34,117 nt of DNA from Succinivibrionaceae bacterium UBA3769 (GCA_002372325.1 DFFT01000131.1:1-34117); one strand, 5' to 3'. Shown: positions 1 to 8,933, numbered from the stretch's first letter. A program made the numbers and translations. The notes: generated by a model from the sequence alone, not told the origin.

Positions 1-483
1 TCAAAGCCGGATTTTCTGACCAAAATTGTCAACCTTCTTGAGGAGCTTAACTATCCGCCGAAATTTTTGGAGCTGGAGCTTCGGGAGACCGTGCTGTCCC
101 ATGCTGATGTCAGAATTCTTAAGGACTTTGGCCATCTTCGCGAGATGGGGGTAAAGATCAGCGTTGATGATTTCGGCACCGGACTCATTAACATCACCAA
201 TCTTAAGACCTTCCCCTTGGACTGCATCAAAATTGATAAGTGTTTTATCAGCAACATTTCCAAGTCTCAGGAAAAGCAGCAGATCGTGGATGCCATCATC
301 AGTCTGGCTAAAACCTTTAAGCTTTCGCTGATTGCCGAAGGGGTGGAAACCGGTATTGAGCTTGACTATCTGAGGCAGTCAGGAATTGCCGATATTCAGG
401 GTTTCTATTTTGCGGAGCCGCTTAATGTTGAGGCTATGACCGATTATATCGAGCACAAAAAGAATTCCGAAGAGAGCAATTAG
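1..483 (+). CDS. EAL-domain protein, C-terminal part (5' end outside window)
   Basis: The reading frame is open from base 1 and stops at 481-483, so this is the last 160 residues of a longer protein. It matches the C-terminal two thirds of an EAL domain, the family that hydrolyses cyclic di-GMP. Visible motifs, in order, are ELELRET (usually ELEITE-N/S), VDDFGTG, IKIDKCFI, IAEGVET and IQGFYFAEP. The acidic, Lys, Glu and Gln residues of the catalytic site seen in this part are therefore retained. The EAL signature itself lies upstream of the window. Loop 6, normally DFGTGYSSL, reads DFGTG-LINI, which could affect dimerisation or activity. Upstream GGDEF, PAS or membrane domains cannot be judged. 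A hairpin terminator follows the gene. Confidence 0.9.
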   Translation, partial: SKPDFLTKIVNLLEELNYPPKFLELELRETVLSHADVRILKDFGHLREMGVKISVDDFGTGLINITNLKTFPLDCIKIDKCFISNISKSQEKQQIVDAIISLAKTFKLSLIAEGVETGIELDYLRQSGIADIQGFYFAEPLNVEAMTDYIEHKKNSEESN

Positions 484-559
484 CGGTTAAGGTAACAAGG
501 TGTCAATGCGGCCGGGACGGCGTTTTTCGTAACCTGGTGCCTCAGAGATGACAAAAAGG

Positions 560-589
560 AAAGGGCTGTGTCATAAGACGCAGCCCTTT
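560..589. terminator. Bidirectional terminator between the EAL gene and mrcA
   Basis: A 13-bp inverted repeat (arms 560-572 and 577-589, one G-T wobble) closes a 4-nt loop. It sits between the convergent EAL gene (plus) and mrcA (minus). On the minus strand the hairpin is followed by CCTTTTTGT, a good U-tract for ending mrcA. On the plus strand the following sequence is only moderately T-rich. Confidence 0.75.
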
Positions 590-660
590 GAATTTTGAAT
601 TTATCCGGTTTTTCACTGTTGTTATCAGCAAAGTTACCCGGCTTGTATTCAGGCGTTTCT

Positions 661-3150
661 CTACATTATGTCATCAAGACCGCCATCACCTCCGAAGCTT
701 CCCTGAGAGGATGAAGAGGAAGATGATGATGAACCGGAATTGCTCCGCCCGTCATTATCAACCTTAAAGTCCTCTTCTTCAGTAACATAGGTGTTTGCGG
801 AAATGCGCGGAGTCTTGATAAAGAATTCCTTATAACCGGCAACAGAACTGGTAACAATGTCTTCTCCAGGCTCCACCGGGGTTTCCGGAGTTCCCTTGAG
901 AGCATAGTTCATAAATTCAATCCAGATAGGAAGAGCGGATTTACCGCCGGATTCTCCCCGTCCCAGACTTTTTGCATAATTGTCGAAACCTACCCATACC
1001 GTGGTGACGGTATTTCCGTTGAATCCGGAAAACCAGGCATCGCGGCTTTCGTTGGTGGTACCGGTCTTTCCGGCAATATCATCCCTCTTCATTACCCGGG
1101 CCCTGGTTCCGGTGCCGTTATACCTGCCCCGGGGGCCGGATCCGCCCCAGATAACGCTGTGGAGCGTGCTGGCAATAAGGAAAGCATTGCCATGGGTGAT
1201 GATTTGTTCTGCGTGGTGTCCTTTAACCAGAAGCTCTGCTTCTTCGGGTACCAGCTCCGGTTTAATGGAATTAACCACGGCATTCGGACAGTCGTTGCAG
1301 GCGTCATAAGGTTTTGCTTTGTAAATAACCTGTTCCGCATCTCCCAGAGTAACCGTCTCAATGAGGTAAGGTTCGATTTTATAGCCGCCGTTGGAGAAGG
1401 TGGCATAACCGGTTACCAGCTCCAGGGGGGAAACCTCAAAGGCGCCCAGAGCGATGGAGTCGTTCTTCTGGTACTTTTTGACAGTGAAGCCGAACTTGGA
1501 GAAGTGCGTTACGAATTTATTAACCCCCAGAGCTCTGATAAGACGGACGGAAACCACATTCTTTGATTTTGTCAGAGCCTCTCTGATGGGGATGAGTCCC
1601 TCATATACGTTAGGCGAATTCTTGGGAGACCAGCTGTTTTTGCTCCAGGGATTCCAGATGGAAATTCTTTCGTCCAGCATCAGGGAAGCCAGAGTAAATC
1701 TGTCTGCCAGCGCTGCGGAATACAGGAAGGGCTTGATGTTTGACCCGGCCTGCCGTTTTGCCTGTTCCACTCTGTTAAAGGAGTTCTGCATAAAACTGTA
1801 GCCGCCCACCATGGCCTTAATGGCCCCGGTGTGGGAGTCAAGGGAGATGAGAGCGCCTTGTACAGCGGGGATCTGTCTCAGCTTATATTGATTGTCCTTT
1901 GTGTGCTCTACATAAACCAGATCTCCCGGCTTTATAAACTGGGCGACTTTTGCCGGAAAATTCCCGGAAGGTACTTCGTTTCTGGTGGTCTTGGCCCATT
2001 TCATATGGTCAAAGGAAATGGATCCGATCCCCTTGTCCTTTACATAGACATTAACTGAGCTTGTTTTGCTGTCAGCAGATACGGCTATGGCCGGGGTAAT
2101 GTACTCAAAGGTTTTATAGTTTTTGAGAACAGTCTTCAGGGATTCTTCATCATTAAGGTCAATTTTTTGAGATTGCAGGATGTTTTCCGGCTTCCGGTAG
2201 CCGTGGCGCATATCATAGGCGTTTAGGCCGTCATATACTGCCCGGTTGGCCACATGCTGCATTTCGGAGTCTATGGAGGCATAAACCTTGTAGCCTTCGG
2301 TGTATACGCCCTCGCCGTAGGTGGCCTCCATCTTCAGTCTGATGGACTCTGCCACATAAGGAGCATTTGCTTCCAGCTTGGCCTTGTGGTAGTAGGCGGA
2401 CACGGGTTCATTATCGGCGTTCTGATATTCCTCCGGGGTTATCATATTGAGCTGAAGCATTCTGTTCAGCACCAGATGTCTTCTCTTTCTGGCGTTTTCC
2501 GGATGGGAGATGGGGTTAAGGTTAGAAGGTGCCTTGGGGAGTCCCGCAATTATTGCCATTTCTCCCAGAGTAAGCTCATCCACGGTTTTGCCGAAATAGA
2601 CATAAGCGGCGGCTGCTACGCCGTAGGAATGATGTCCGAGAGCGATCTTGTTAAGATAAAGCTCCAGTATTTCATCCTTGGTCAGAGTCTGCTCGATCTT
2701 CCAGGACAGGAAGATCTCCTTGATTTTTCTGGAGAAGGTTTTTTCATTGGATAAGAAGAAGTTTCTGGCTACCTGCTGAGTGATGGTACTGGCGCCCTGA
2801 ACCTTTTTTCCGGTGGACAGACCGGCATAAGCAGCGCGTACAATGCCAATGGGGTCGATTCCCACGTGGTCATAAAAGCGCGCATCCTCTATTGCTAAAA
2901 AAGCATTCTTCAGTCTTTCCGGAATCTGGTGAATGGAAAGTGGCATTCTGCGATGCTGACCGAATTCGCCGATAAGCTTCCTGTCCTTTGTATATATGAG
3001 GAGGGGCGTTTCAAAGGAAACATCCCTGAGCTCATTAACATCGGGAAGAGCGCTTTGGGTGTGATAGTAATAAAAGCAGCCGGCGGCAGTTAGCAGGCTG
3101 CCTAGCAGTATGCAGAACCATATGATTCTGCGCATCCAGATAAAAATCAT
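661..3150 (-). CDS. mrcA: Penicillin-binding protein 1A (bifunctional glycosyltransferase/transpeptidase)
   Basis: An 829-residue class A PBP that polymerises and cross-links peptidoglycan from the inner membrane. An N-terminal anchor (about residues 8-28) is followed by a GT51 glycosyltransferase domain with E88-D-x-x-F-x-x-H-x-G, GASTITQQVARN (119-130) and RKIKEIFLSWKIE. The transpeptidase domain carries the nucleophile motif S470-N-I-K, S529-K-N and K695-T-G-T. The length is close to E. coli PBP1A (850). The C-terminus is odd: a run of nine serines, then a Gly/Asp-rich end. The gene is divergent from pilM, as in many gammaproteobacteria. The start at 3150 has no clear ribosome-binding site, and Met6 (MRRIIWF) is a possible alternative. 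Confidence 0.96.
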   Translation of the reverse strand: MIFIWMRRIIWFCILLGSLLTAAGCFYYYHTQSALPDVNELRDVSFETPLLIYTKDRKLIGEFGQHRRMPLSIHQIPERLKNAFLAIEDARFYDHVGIDPIGIVRAAYAGLSTGKKVQGASTITQQVARNFFLSNEKTFSRKIKEIFLSWKIEQTLTKDEILELYLNKIALGHHSYGVAAAAYVYFGKTVDELTLGEMAIIAGLPKAPSNLNPISHPENARKRRHLVLNRMLQLNMITPEEYQNADNEPVSAYYHKAKLEANAPYVAESIRLKMEATYGEGVYTEGYKVYASIDSEMQHVANRAVYDGLNAYDMRHGYRKPENILQSQKIDLNDEESLKTVLKNYKTFEYITPAIAVSADSKTSSVNVYVKDKGIGSISFDHMKWAKTTRNEVPSGNFPAKVAQFIKPGDLVYVEHTKDNQYKLRQIPAVQGALISLDSHTGAIKAMVGGYSFMQNSFNRVEQAKRQAGSNIKPFLYSAALADRFTLASLMLDERISIWNPWSKNSWSPKNSPNVYEGLIPIREALTKSKNVVSVRLIRALGVNKFVTHFSKFGFTVKKYQKNDSIALGAFEVSPLELVTGYATFSNGGYKIEPYLIETVTLGDAEQVIYKAKPYDACNDCPNAVVNSIKPELVPEEAELLVKGHHAEQIITHGNAFLIASTLHSVIWGGSGPRGRYNGTGTRARVMKRDDIAGKTGTTNESRDAWFSGFNGNTVTTVWVGFDNYAKSLGRGESGGKSALPIWIEFMNYALKGTPETPVEPGEDIVTSSVAGYKEFFIKTPRISANTYVTEEEDFKVDNDGRSNSGSSSSSSSSSQGSFGGDGGLDDIM

Positions 3151-3184
3151 TTGTATGTCACTGAGTCAGTTAAGAATTTCTGGA

Positions 3185-3213
3185 ATTATAGCTTAATTTG
3201 TTACCTAGCTCAA
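3185..3213 (-). promoter_or_regulatory. Sigma70-type promoter of mrcA
   Basis: Read on the minus strand, TTGAGC (3208-3213) and a perfect TATAAT (3185-3190) are separated by 17 bp. The -10 lies about 35 nt upstream of the mrcA start codon. This is the only near-consensus promoter seen in the mrcA/pilM divergent region. Confidence 0.72.
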
Positions 3214-3271
3214 AATCGGCAAAAGGAATATTTCTTTTTTTTAGATATCGGAAGTCATAAAAAGTTATGAT

Positions 3272-4378
3272 ATGGGAACGAGTAAAACTTTAATCAGCAC
3301 GGATGCAAATATGGCTGGAATGAAAAGCAAAGGCGTACTTTATCCGCTTCTCGGGGTGGATTTTGGAAGCCAAAGTATCAAAGCAGTTGCAATCTCAGGC
3401 AAGTCCAAAGACTTCAAGATTACTGCCGTAGCAGAAGTCCCTACTCCGAAGGGGGCGATAGTTGATTACCAGATCAATGACATTGAGAAGGTAACAACTG
3501 CTGTGAAGACATTAGTCAAGCACGTTTCTGGCGGCCCTAGGTATGTGGCTACTTCTGTTTCGGGGTCTAGTGTAATCTCAAAGATTATTCAGGCTGACGC
3601 GAATTTCAAGGATTCAGAACTGAGTACCTTCGTGGAGCAGGAAGCTGAACAGCTTATTCCGTTCCCTCTTGATGAAATCAGTCTGGATTACGAAATTCTT
3701 GGGCCTAATCTTGTTGATGCCACTAAGAGTGATGTTCTTCTGAGCGGCGCCAAAACCGAAAGCGTTGAATCCCGTCAGGCGGTGTTTGAGGGCGTCGGCA
3801 GAACGGTTAAGGTTGTGGATATCGGTATTCATGCCCTTGCCAGAGCTGTTAAGGCCACTATCCCAGGTTTTGAAGAGGCTTATAACGAAAAGCCTGTGGC
3901 GCTTGTTGACGTTGGAGCGGTAACTCTTACCTTTGGTGTAATGTATCATGGTGAAGTTATCTATCAGCGTCTTCAGAGCTTTGGCGGTGATACCCTGACT
4001 CAGAATCTATGTCAGGCTACCGGCATGGCTTATGAGGATGCCGAAAAAGCCAAGGTAACCAACAGGATGCCCGGCGATGCCAAGAACGAAATCATTAACC
4101 CGTTCATGATTCAGCTGGCGCAGAATATTAAGCGTAATGTACAGCTTTTCAGCAGTTCATCATCTCACCGTGATGTGTCTGCAGTTGTCCTTACCGGCGG
4201 CGGCTGCCTGGTTGAAGGTTTTGTTGACCAGATGAGCTCGCTTTTGAGAATGGATGTTAAGTGTCCGGATATCTTTAAGAAATTCCCTAATCTCAAGAGC
4301 GATACTAACCAGATGGGGTGCAAGTATATGACCGCGCTGGGTTTAGCATTAAGGAGTTTTGAAGAATGTCCAATATAA
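3272..4378 (+). CDS. pilM: Type IV pilus assembly protein PilM (actin-like ATPase)
   Basis: PilM is the cytoplasmic actin/FtsA-fold protein of the type IV pilus alignment complex and binds the N-terminal tail of PilN. The nucleotide-binding motif GVDFGSQSIKAVAI is near residues 28-41, a second phosphate-binding region is around VALVDVGAVTLTFGVM, and an adenosine-type motif VVLTGGG appears near the C-terminus. At 368 residues it is slightly longer than usual. The first 16-20 residues precede the conserved core, and the ATG at 3272 has no good ribosome-binding site. Met14 (3311, with GGA 6 nt upstream) or Met17 (3320) are plausible true starts. It is first in pilMNOPQ and overlaps pilN by 13 nt, so translation is probably coupled. 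Confidence 0.95.
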   Translation: MGTSKTLISTDANMAGMKSKGVLYPLLGVDFGSQSIKAVAISGKSKDFKITAVAEVPTPKGAIVDYQINDIEKVTTAVKTLVKHVSGGPRYVATSVSGSSVISKIIQADANFKDSELSTFVEQEAEQLIPFPLDEISLDYEILGPNLVDATKSDVLLSGAKTESVESRQAVFEGVGRTVKVVDIGIHALARAVKATIPGFEEAYNEKPVALVDVGAVTLTFGVMYHGEVIYQRLQSFGGDTLTQNLCQATGMAYEDAEKAKVTNRMPGDAKNEIINPFMIQLAQNIKRNVQLFSSSSSHRDVSAVVLTGGGCLVEGFVDQMSSLLRMDVKCPDIFKKFPNLKSDTNQMGCKYMTALGLALRSFEECPI

Positions 4379-4971
4379 ACCTCCTCCCGTGGCGTCAGCA
4401 GCTGAAGAAGAAAAGTAAAGATGCCTTTATAAAAATTCTTGTTGCGTTCATATTAGTCGGTGTATCAATCGTTGTTTTGGGTTATCTCTGGCTGTCCTTC
4501 GAGATTAACACGCAGCAGGGCAGAAATAAGGAGTTCAAGGAGCAAATTGCTCAGCTTGATCAGCAGATTGCCGAAATAGCTAAATTGAAAGAGCGCCGTC
4601 AGGAACTCATTGATCGTATGAAGGCTATTGAAACCCTGCAGCAGAACAGAAATATTGCAGTGCATCTGTTCTCTGATTTGCCCACCTTGGTTGCTTCTGG
4701 CGTTTATCTTGATTCCATGAAGTTTGATCAGAGAACCGCTCAGGTAAAGGGCATGGCTGAGTCCAACCCTCGTGTTTCATCTATGCTTCGTAACATTGAC
4801 AACAGTAAGTGGTTAGGTCAGAGTAACATTACTGAGACTAAGGCTGAAATGCAGAACGGACAGCGTAAGCTTCCTACCCTTCCTGACGGCCTTTACAATT
4901 TTGTTATGAGCTTTAAGGTAGTTGACAGCACTGATGCCCTTAATGCTGGTAACAAGGGAGGTACCAAGTAA
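4366..4971 (+). CDS. pilN: Type IV pilus inner-membrane protein PilN
   Basis: A 201-residue bitopic protein that starts with MSNINLLPWR, the hallmark PilN peptide that docks into PilM. One transmembrane helix (about residues 24-46) is followed by a periplasmic coiled coil rich in Gln/Glu/Leu (about 50-95) and a ferredoxin-like C-terminal domain that pairs with PilO. The start lies inside the 3' end of pilM (13-nt overlap). The stop overlaps the next start as TAATG, the usual translational coupling of this operon. Confidence 0.96.
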   Translation: MSNINLLPWRQQLKKKSKDAFIKILVAFILVGVSIVVLGYLWLSFEINTQQGRNKEFKEQIAQLDQQIAEIAKLKERRQELIDRMKAIETLQQNRNIAVHLFSDLPTLVASGVYLDSMKFDQRTAQVKGMAESNPRVSSMLRNIDNSKWLGQSNITETKAEMQNGQRKLPTLPDGLYNFVMSFKVVDSTDALNAGNKGGTK

Positions 4972-5615
4972 TGGCCGGAAGTGATTTTAATATTAACCAG
5001 ATTGAGACTTGGCCTCTGATTTTAAGGCTTGCATCAGGCTGTTTGTTAGTTGGCGCAATTTGCTATGGAGCTTGGTGGTTTCAGGGCGAAGAAATGCAGG
5101 ACAAGCTTGACAGCGAGATCAGAGAAGAGACTCGGCTTCGCGCAGAATTTGAAGACAAAGCAGCTCAGGCTGCCAATCTTGAAGCTTACAAGGAGCAAAT
5201 TGTTGAATTGGAAAGCTTGCTTGATGCTCAGTTAAGGCAGCTTCCTAACAGTAATGAGGTTGCCAATCTTCTTGATGACATTTCCTTTATTGCGCAGGAT
5301 AACGGCCTGACTCTTGCCAGCATAAAGTGGGAACCCGAGGTTCAAAAGGAGATTTATACTGAACTCCCGATGAACATCCATGTTACCGGTACCTATGAAC
5401 AGCTGGGCAGTTTTGCCGCAGACACTGCTGCTCTTCCGCGAATTGTTACCATCGATAAGTTTGATCTTTCAAGAGTCGATCTTAAGGACAAGGGTGGCAA
5501 GGTTGTGGATACTGAGCTTTTGGATATGAAGCTTATAGCAAAAACTTTCCGTTACAATGAAACTCAGGCTAAGCAGAACCAGCAGCGCCGGCAGCGGAGG
5601 GAGGCGAATAAATAA
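4971..5615 (+). CDS. pilO: Type IV pilus inner-membrane protein PilO
   Basis: A 214-residue bitopic protein with a transmembrane helix at about residues 16-37, a coiled coil at about 40-80 and a periplasmic ferredoxin-like domain. This is the architecture of PilO, the heterodimer partner of PilN that links the inner-membrane ring to PilP. The core segment around LPNSNEVANLLDDISFIAQ is typical of the family. The start codon overlaps the pilN stop by one base (TAATG), and the stop overlaps the pilP start in the same way. The C-terminus is unusually Gln/Arg-rich (residues about 200-213). Confidence 0.95.
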   Translation: MAGSDFNINQIETWPLILRLASGCLLVGAICYGAWWFQGEEMQDKLDSEIREETRLRAEFEDKAAQAANLEAYKEQIVELESLLDAQLRQLPNSNEVANLLDDISFIAQDNGLTLASIKWEPEVQKEIYTELPMNIHVTGTYEQLGSFAADTAALPRIVTIDKFDLSRVDLKDKGGKVVDTELLDMKLIAKTFRYNETQAKQNQQRRQRREANK

Positions 5616-6148
5616 TGAAGAAATTAACCTTGTTGTCCGCAGCGTTGGCATCTGTTTTGCTGCTCACCGCATGTGAATCTGGTTATACCGATTCCGTAAA
5701 GGAGTTTTGCGATACCAAGCGTAAGCAGGCGCCTTCCCAGATTGAGCCTCTTCCTCAGGTGACCGCTTTTGTTGCCATGAAGTTCGAGCCCAAAACTGAT
5801 CGTATGCCGTTTGTTCTTCCCAAGCCTGAGATTTCTCAGCCAGCTTCAGCTAAGCCTGTTAGCTGTGAACAGCCGGACAGAGAACGTCCTATGGAAGAGC
5901 TTGAGCAGTACTCTCTTGATAATCTCTTTATGCGCGGTACCATCATGATGGATAATAAGCTCAGAGCTTTGATTCAGACCGCAGATGGTATTGTTGTCCG
6001 TGTTGTTCCCGGAATGCATATGGGACTCAATTTCGGTAAGGTAATCCGCGTTGCGCCGGATTCGGTAGAGGTTGAGGAGTTTATCTCTGACGGTAACGGA
6101 TGCTGGGATAAGAAATCATCCCGTATTGATTTGATTGAAGCGGAATAA
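5615..6148 (+). CDS. pilP: Type IV pilus lipoprotein PilP
   Basis: A 177-residue lipoprotein. The signal peptide ends in the lipobox LTAC, with Cys19 as the probable lipidation site. PilP sits in the periplasm and connects PilN/PilO to the N0 domain of the PilQ secretin. After a Pro-rich linker, the beta-sandwich domain carries the family pattern LEQYSLDNLFMRGT, then NKLRALIQTADG, and VxPGMHMGLNFGKV. A strong GGAGG ribosome-binding site lies in the end of pilO. pilQ follows after 22 nt. Confidence 0.95.
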   Translation: MKKLTLLSAALASVLLLTACESGYTDSVKEFCDTKRKQAPSQIEPLPQVTAFVAMKFEPKTDRMPFVLPKPEISQPASAKPVSCEQPDRERPMEELEQYSLDNLFMRGTIMMDNKLRALIQTADGIVVRVVPGMHMGLNFGKVIRVAPDSVEVEEFISDGNGCWDKKSSRIDLIEAE

Positions 6149-6170
6149 TTAGCAGGCAGGAAACATAATT

Positions 6171-8282
6171 ATGAATTTTCAGAAGAAAAAATTAGGGCTT
6201 TGTGTGATGCTGGCATCCTTTGCCGGTGTTGTATTGCCTGCTGAGGCAGCCACCAAGCTTGAAAACATTAAGGTAGATAACAGTCTGGCTACTCAGACCC
6301 GGATTGAGTTTCAGTTCGATGGTCCCGTGGGCGGCTATCAGGATCGGCTCCAGTATGATCCGGAGCAGCTGGTGCTCAATCTTAGCGATGCAGAGTCAGC
6401 ATTGCTTAAGAATGACTTTAAGGTTAAGTCCAAGTCTGTAAAGAATGTTAACGTAAAGCAGAGCGGCGGCGACCTTAATGTTGCTGTGGATTTGGAGTCC
6501 TTGGTTCCTTATGAGGTTTCCCAGCAGGGTAATTCACTTTACGTGACTCTTGGTCAGGATCCCCGGGCTACCGCAGCTAAGCAGGGTTACGCCGATCCCA
6601 GCGTTCTTAAGTCCAAAAAGACTGTTGCTGCGGGAATTAACCGCATTAATGGCATTAACTTTAAGAAGGGCGCAGCCGGCGAGGGCTTGGTTCTGGTAAG
6701 CCTTGATAACAAGAATGCGGCTCTTGAGCTTATCCCCAAGGGCAGTCATCTTCTTGCCAAGTTCCATGGTTCAGCAGTTGATCCCAACCTTCTTGCCGTA
6801 ATGGATGTAAATGATTACGGTACGGTTCTTAAGAACATTGATGTTTCTGAAGGTGCCGATGGAGCTGTTCTTGACATTGCTCTCCAGACTGCTGAATTTG
6901 AAGCCAAGCATGTCCAGAACGGTGAAGCTATCGTTATTACGGTAGCTAAGAAGAAGCCTGTTGTGAAGGTTACCGATGCTCCTCGCTACCTTGGTAAGAA
7001 TCTTTCTCTGTCTTTCCAGGACATTCCGGTAAGAAATGCTCTCAAGATTCTTGCTGAGGAAGTTAAAATCAATTTGGTGATGAATGACTCGGTAAGCGGC
7101 AATATCACTGTTAACTTTGATAATGTTCCCTGGGATCAGGCTCTTGATACCATTCTGCGTGTTAAGGGACTTGATAAGAGAGTAGATGGTAACATCCTCC
7201 TCATTGGTCAGCAGGAAGAGCTTTCCTCCTATGAGCAGAAGCAGCTCGAAGAGCAGGAAAAGAAGAGTGCTAAGGAGCCTTTGGTTACTGAGTTCATTCA
7301 GATTAACTATGCCAAGGCCTCTGATATTGTGAAACTCCTTAAGACTAACGACGGTGCTAACTCCATTGCTGCTGAACAGGGGAACAGTAATTATGGTCAG
7401 GGCGGTGGCAACGGCGCAGAAGCTTCTGACAGTCTTCTTTCTGTACGCGGTACTGCCACCGTTGATGAAAGAACCAATACCCTGATTATCAAGGATACTG
7501 AAGCTTCCATTGCCAATGTTAAGCGTCTTATCGAAAAGCTTGATACTCCGATTCAGCAGGTTATGGTTGAAGCTCGTATCGTTGCTGTAGACGATTCTGT
7601 GTCTGAGGATCTCGGCGTTCACTGGAATATTGCGAGCAATAATATTATTCAGTCCGGACATGAAGATGGCAAGTGGAGTGGAAATATTACTACAAATACC
7701 CAGAATACTAACGCAGAAGATAACGGCGGTCTTATCAGTATAGGCAGACTGGGCAAGAATTTCGAGCTTGGTCTGACCTTGGCAGCTCTTGAGTCTGAAA
7801 ACCGCACGGAAACCATCGCATCTCCTCGGGTTACCACTACCAACCAGAAGGAAGCTAAGATCGAGCAGGGTTATCAGATTCCTTCCCTGACTGCGGCATC
7901 CAGCGGTGCTACCACTGTTGAATGGACTGATGCGGTGCTTTCTCTTACGGTAACTCCTCAGATTACCCCGGATGACAGTATTTTCTTGGATCTGGAGATT
8001 ACCAACGATACCTTGGGCAGTACTGTTACCACTGTAACTGGCAGTGCTATCAGTATCAACAAGAGAAAGGTTACTACTTCTGTGCTCGTTGGTAACGGCG
8101 AAACCTTGGTTTTGGGCGGTATTTTCCAGCAGGAAATTAAACGCATTAAGAACCAGATTCCATTCCTGGGCGATATCCCGGTAGTTGGCTGGCTCTTTAA
8201 GTCTGTTTCCAACTCCAACACACGTCGTGAAGTTCTGGTATTTATTACCCCGCACATCATTGAAGGCGCTGTAGGCCGGTAA
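6171..8282 (+). CDS. pilQ: Type IV pilus secretin PilQ
   Basis: The outer-membrane channel through which the pilus is extruded, 703 residues. The signal peptide probably cleaves after AEA (about residue 26). Two AMIN peptidoglycan-binding domains follow (about 30-120 and 150-205), then the N0/STN domain (about 278-335, FQDIPVRNALKILAEE), an N1 domain with a Gly/Asn-rich insertion (about 405-425), and the secretin barrel domain from about residue 460 to the end. Secretin signatures include VMVEARIV and VPFLGDIPVVGWLF-like text near the C-terminus. It is the last gene of pilMNOPQ, with AGGAAA as ribosome-binding site, and is closed by a strong terminator. Confidence 0.97.
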   Translation: MNFQKKKLGLCVMLASFAGVVLPAEAATKLENIKVDNSLATQTRIEFQFDGPVGGYQDRLQYDPEQLVLNLSDAESALLKNDFKVKSKSVKNVNVKQSGGDLNVAVDLESLVPYEVSQQGNSLYVTLGQDPRATAAKQGYADPSVLKSKKTVAAGINRINGINFKKGAAGEGLVLVSLDNKNAALELIPKGSHLLAKFHGSAVDPNLLAVMDVNDYGTVLKNIDVSEGADGAVLDIALQTAEFEAKHVQNGEAIVITVAKKKPVVKVTDAPRYLGKNLSLSFQDIPVRNALKILAEEVKINLVMNDSVSGNITVNFDNVPWDQALDTILRVKGLDKRVDGNILLIGQQEELSSYEQKQLEEQEKKSAKEPLVTEFIQINYAKASDIVKLLKTNDGANSIAAEQGNSNYGQGGGNGAEASDSLLSVRGTATVDERTNTLIIKDTEASIANVKRLIEKLDTPIQQVMVEARIVAVDDSVSEDLGVHWNIASNNIIQSGHEDGKWSGNITTNTQNTNAEDNGGLISIGRLGKNFELGLTLAALESENRTETIASPRVTTTNQKEAKIEQGYQIPSLTAASSGATTVEWTDAVLSLTVTPQITPDDSIFLDLEITNDTLGSTVTTVTGSAISINKRKVTTSVLVGNGETLVLGGIFQQEIKRIKNQIPFLGDIPVVGWLFKSVSNSNTRREVLVFITPHIIEGAVGR

Positions 8283-8300
8283 GAGTTTTCATTTCAGCGT

Positions 8301-8329
8301 AAAGGTCTCCATTTTGGAGGCCTTTTTTT
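8301..8329 (+). terminator. Rho-independent terminator of pilMNOPQ
   Basis: A 10-bp stem (8301-8310 paired with 8316-8325, one G-T wobble) with a 5-nt loop runs into seven T residues. It lies 18 nt after the pilQ stop, so it separates the pilus operon from aroK. Confidence 0.88.
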
Positions 8330-8348
8330 ATGCCTGCTCAAAATACGT

Positions 8349-8354
8349 TATAAT
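8349..8354 (+). promoter_or_regulatory. Probable -10 element of the aroK promoter
   Basis: A perfect TATAAT lies 33 nt upstream of the aroK start and just after the pilQ terminator, where a promoter is expected. No good -35 hexamer is seen at 16-18 bp; that region is the T-tract of the terminator. Confidence 0.5.
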
Positions 8355-8387
8355 TCCCCTGTTTTATGGTAACTTGATGTTGTTGTT

Positions 8388-8933
8388 ATGTCGAAGCGCA
8401 GAAATATTTTTTTAGTGGGGCCCATGGGAGCCGGCAAAACCACCATCGGCCGTCTTCTTTCTGAAATACTGCACCTCCAGTTTTTGGATTCGGATCAGGA
8501 GATTATCAACAGAACCGGAGCTGATATCTCATGGATCTTTGATGTTGAAGGGGAGAGCGGTTTTCGGAAACGCGAAAGCGATGTTATCAATGATCTTTCC
8601 CGTCGTGAGGGTATTATTCTTGCTACTGGCGGCGGTGCTGTTAAAACAGATATAAACAGAGTTTATCTTCGTGAGCGCGGTACCGTTGTTTATCTTAAAA
8701 CCTCGGTATCGAAGCAGTATGAAAGAACCCGTTTTGATCACAAAAGGCCTCTTCTCAAACAGCCCGATCCCCGGCAGGTTCTGGAAAAGCTTCTTCAGGA
8801 AAGAGAGCCTCTTTATTTGGAAATTGCCGATATTGTGGTCAGCACTGACGAGAACGATCCTCGTTCTCTGGCTCCGCGTATCGCAGAAGATTTTCGCAGG
8901 TTTTGCAGTAATCCGTCATCGGTGAGGAAGTAA
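8388..8933 (+). CDS. aroK: Shikimate kinase I
   Basis: Phosphorylates shikimate to shikimate 3-phosphate with ATP, the fifth step of the shikimate pathway to chorismate. The protein has 181 residues (E. coli AroK has 173). It shows the Walker A loop GPMGAGKTTIG (about 11-21), the shikimate-binding DSDQEI (about 35-40), FRKRE, a GGGAV loop and the lid arginine in KRPLL. The N-terminus MSKRRNIFLVGPMGAGKT lines up with E. coli AroK, which supports the ATG at 8388 although no Shine-Dalgarno sequence is obvious. aroB starts immediately after the stop codon. Confidence 0.97.
   Translation: MSKRRNIFLVGPMGAGKTTIGRLLSEILHLQFLDSDQEIINRTGADISWIFDVEGESGFRKRESDVINDLSRREGIILATGGGAVKTDINRVYLRERGTVVYLKTSVSKQYERTRFDHKRPLLKQPDPRQVLEKLLQEREPLYLEIADIVVSTDENDPRSLAPRIAEDFRRFCSNPSSVRK

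Noticed and set aside
6771..8255. A 494-residue open frame antisense to pilQ
   Set aside because: No recognisable domains; its length follows from codon bias in pilQ, which is unambiguous.
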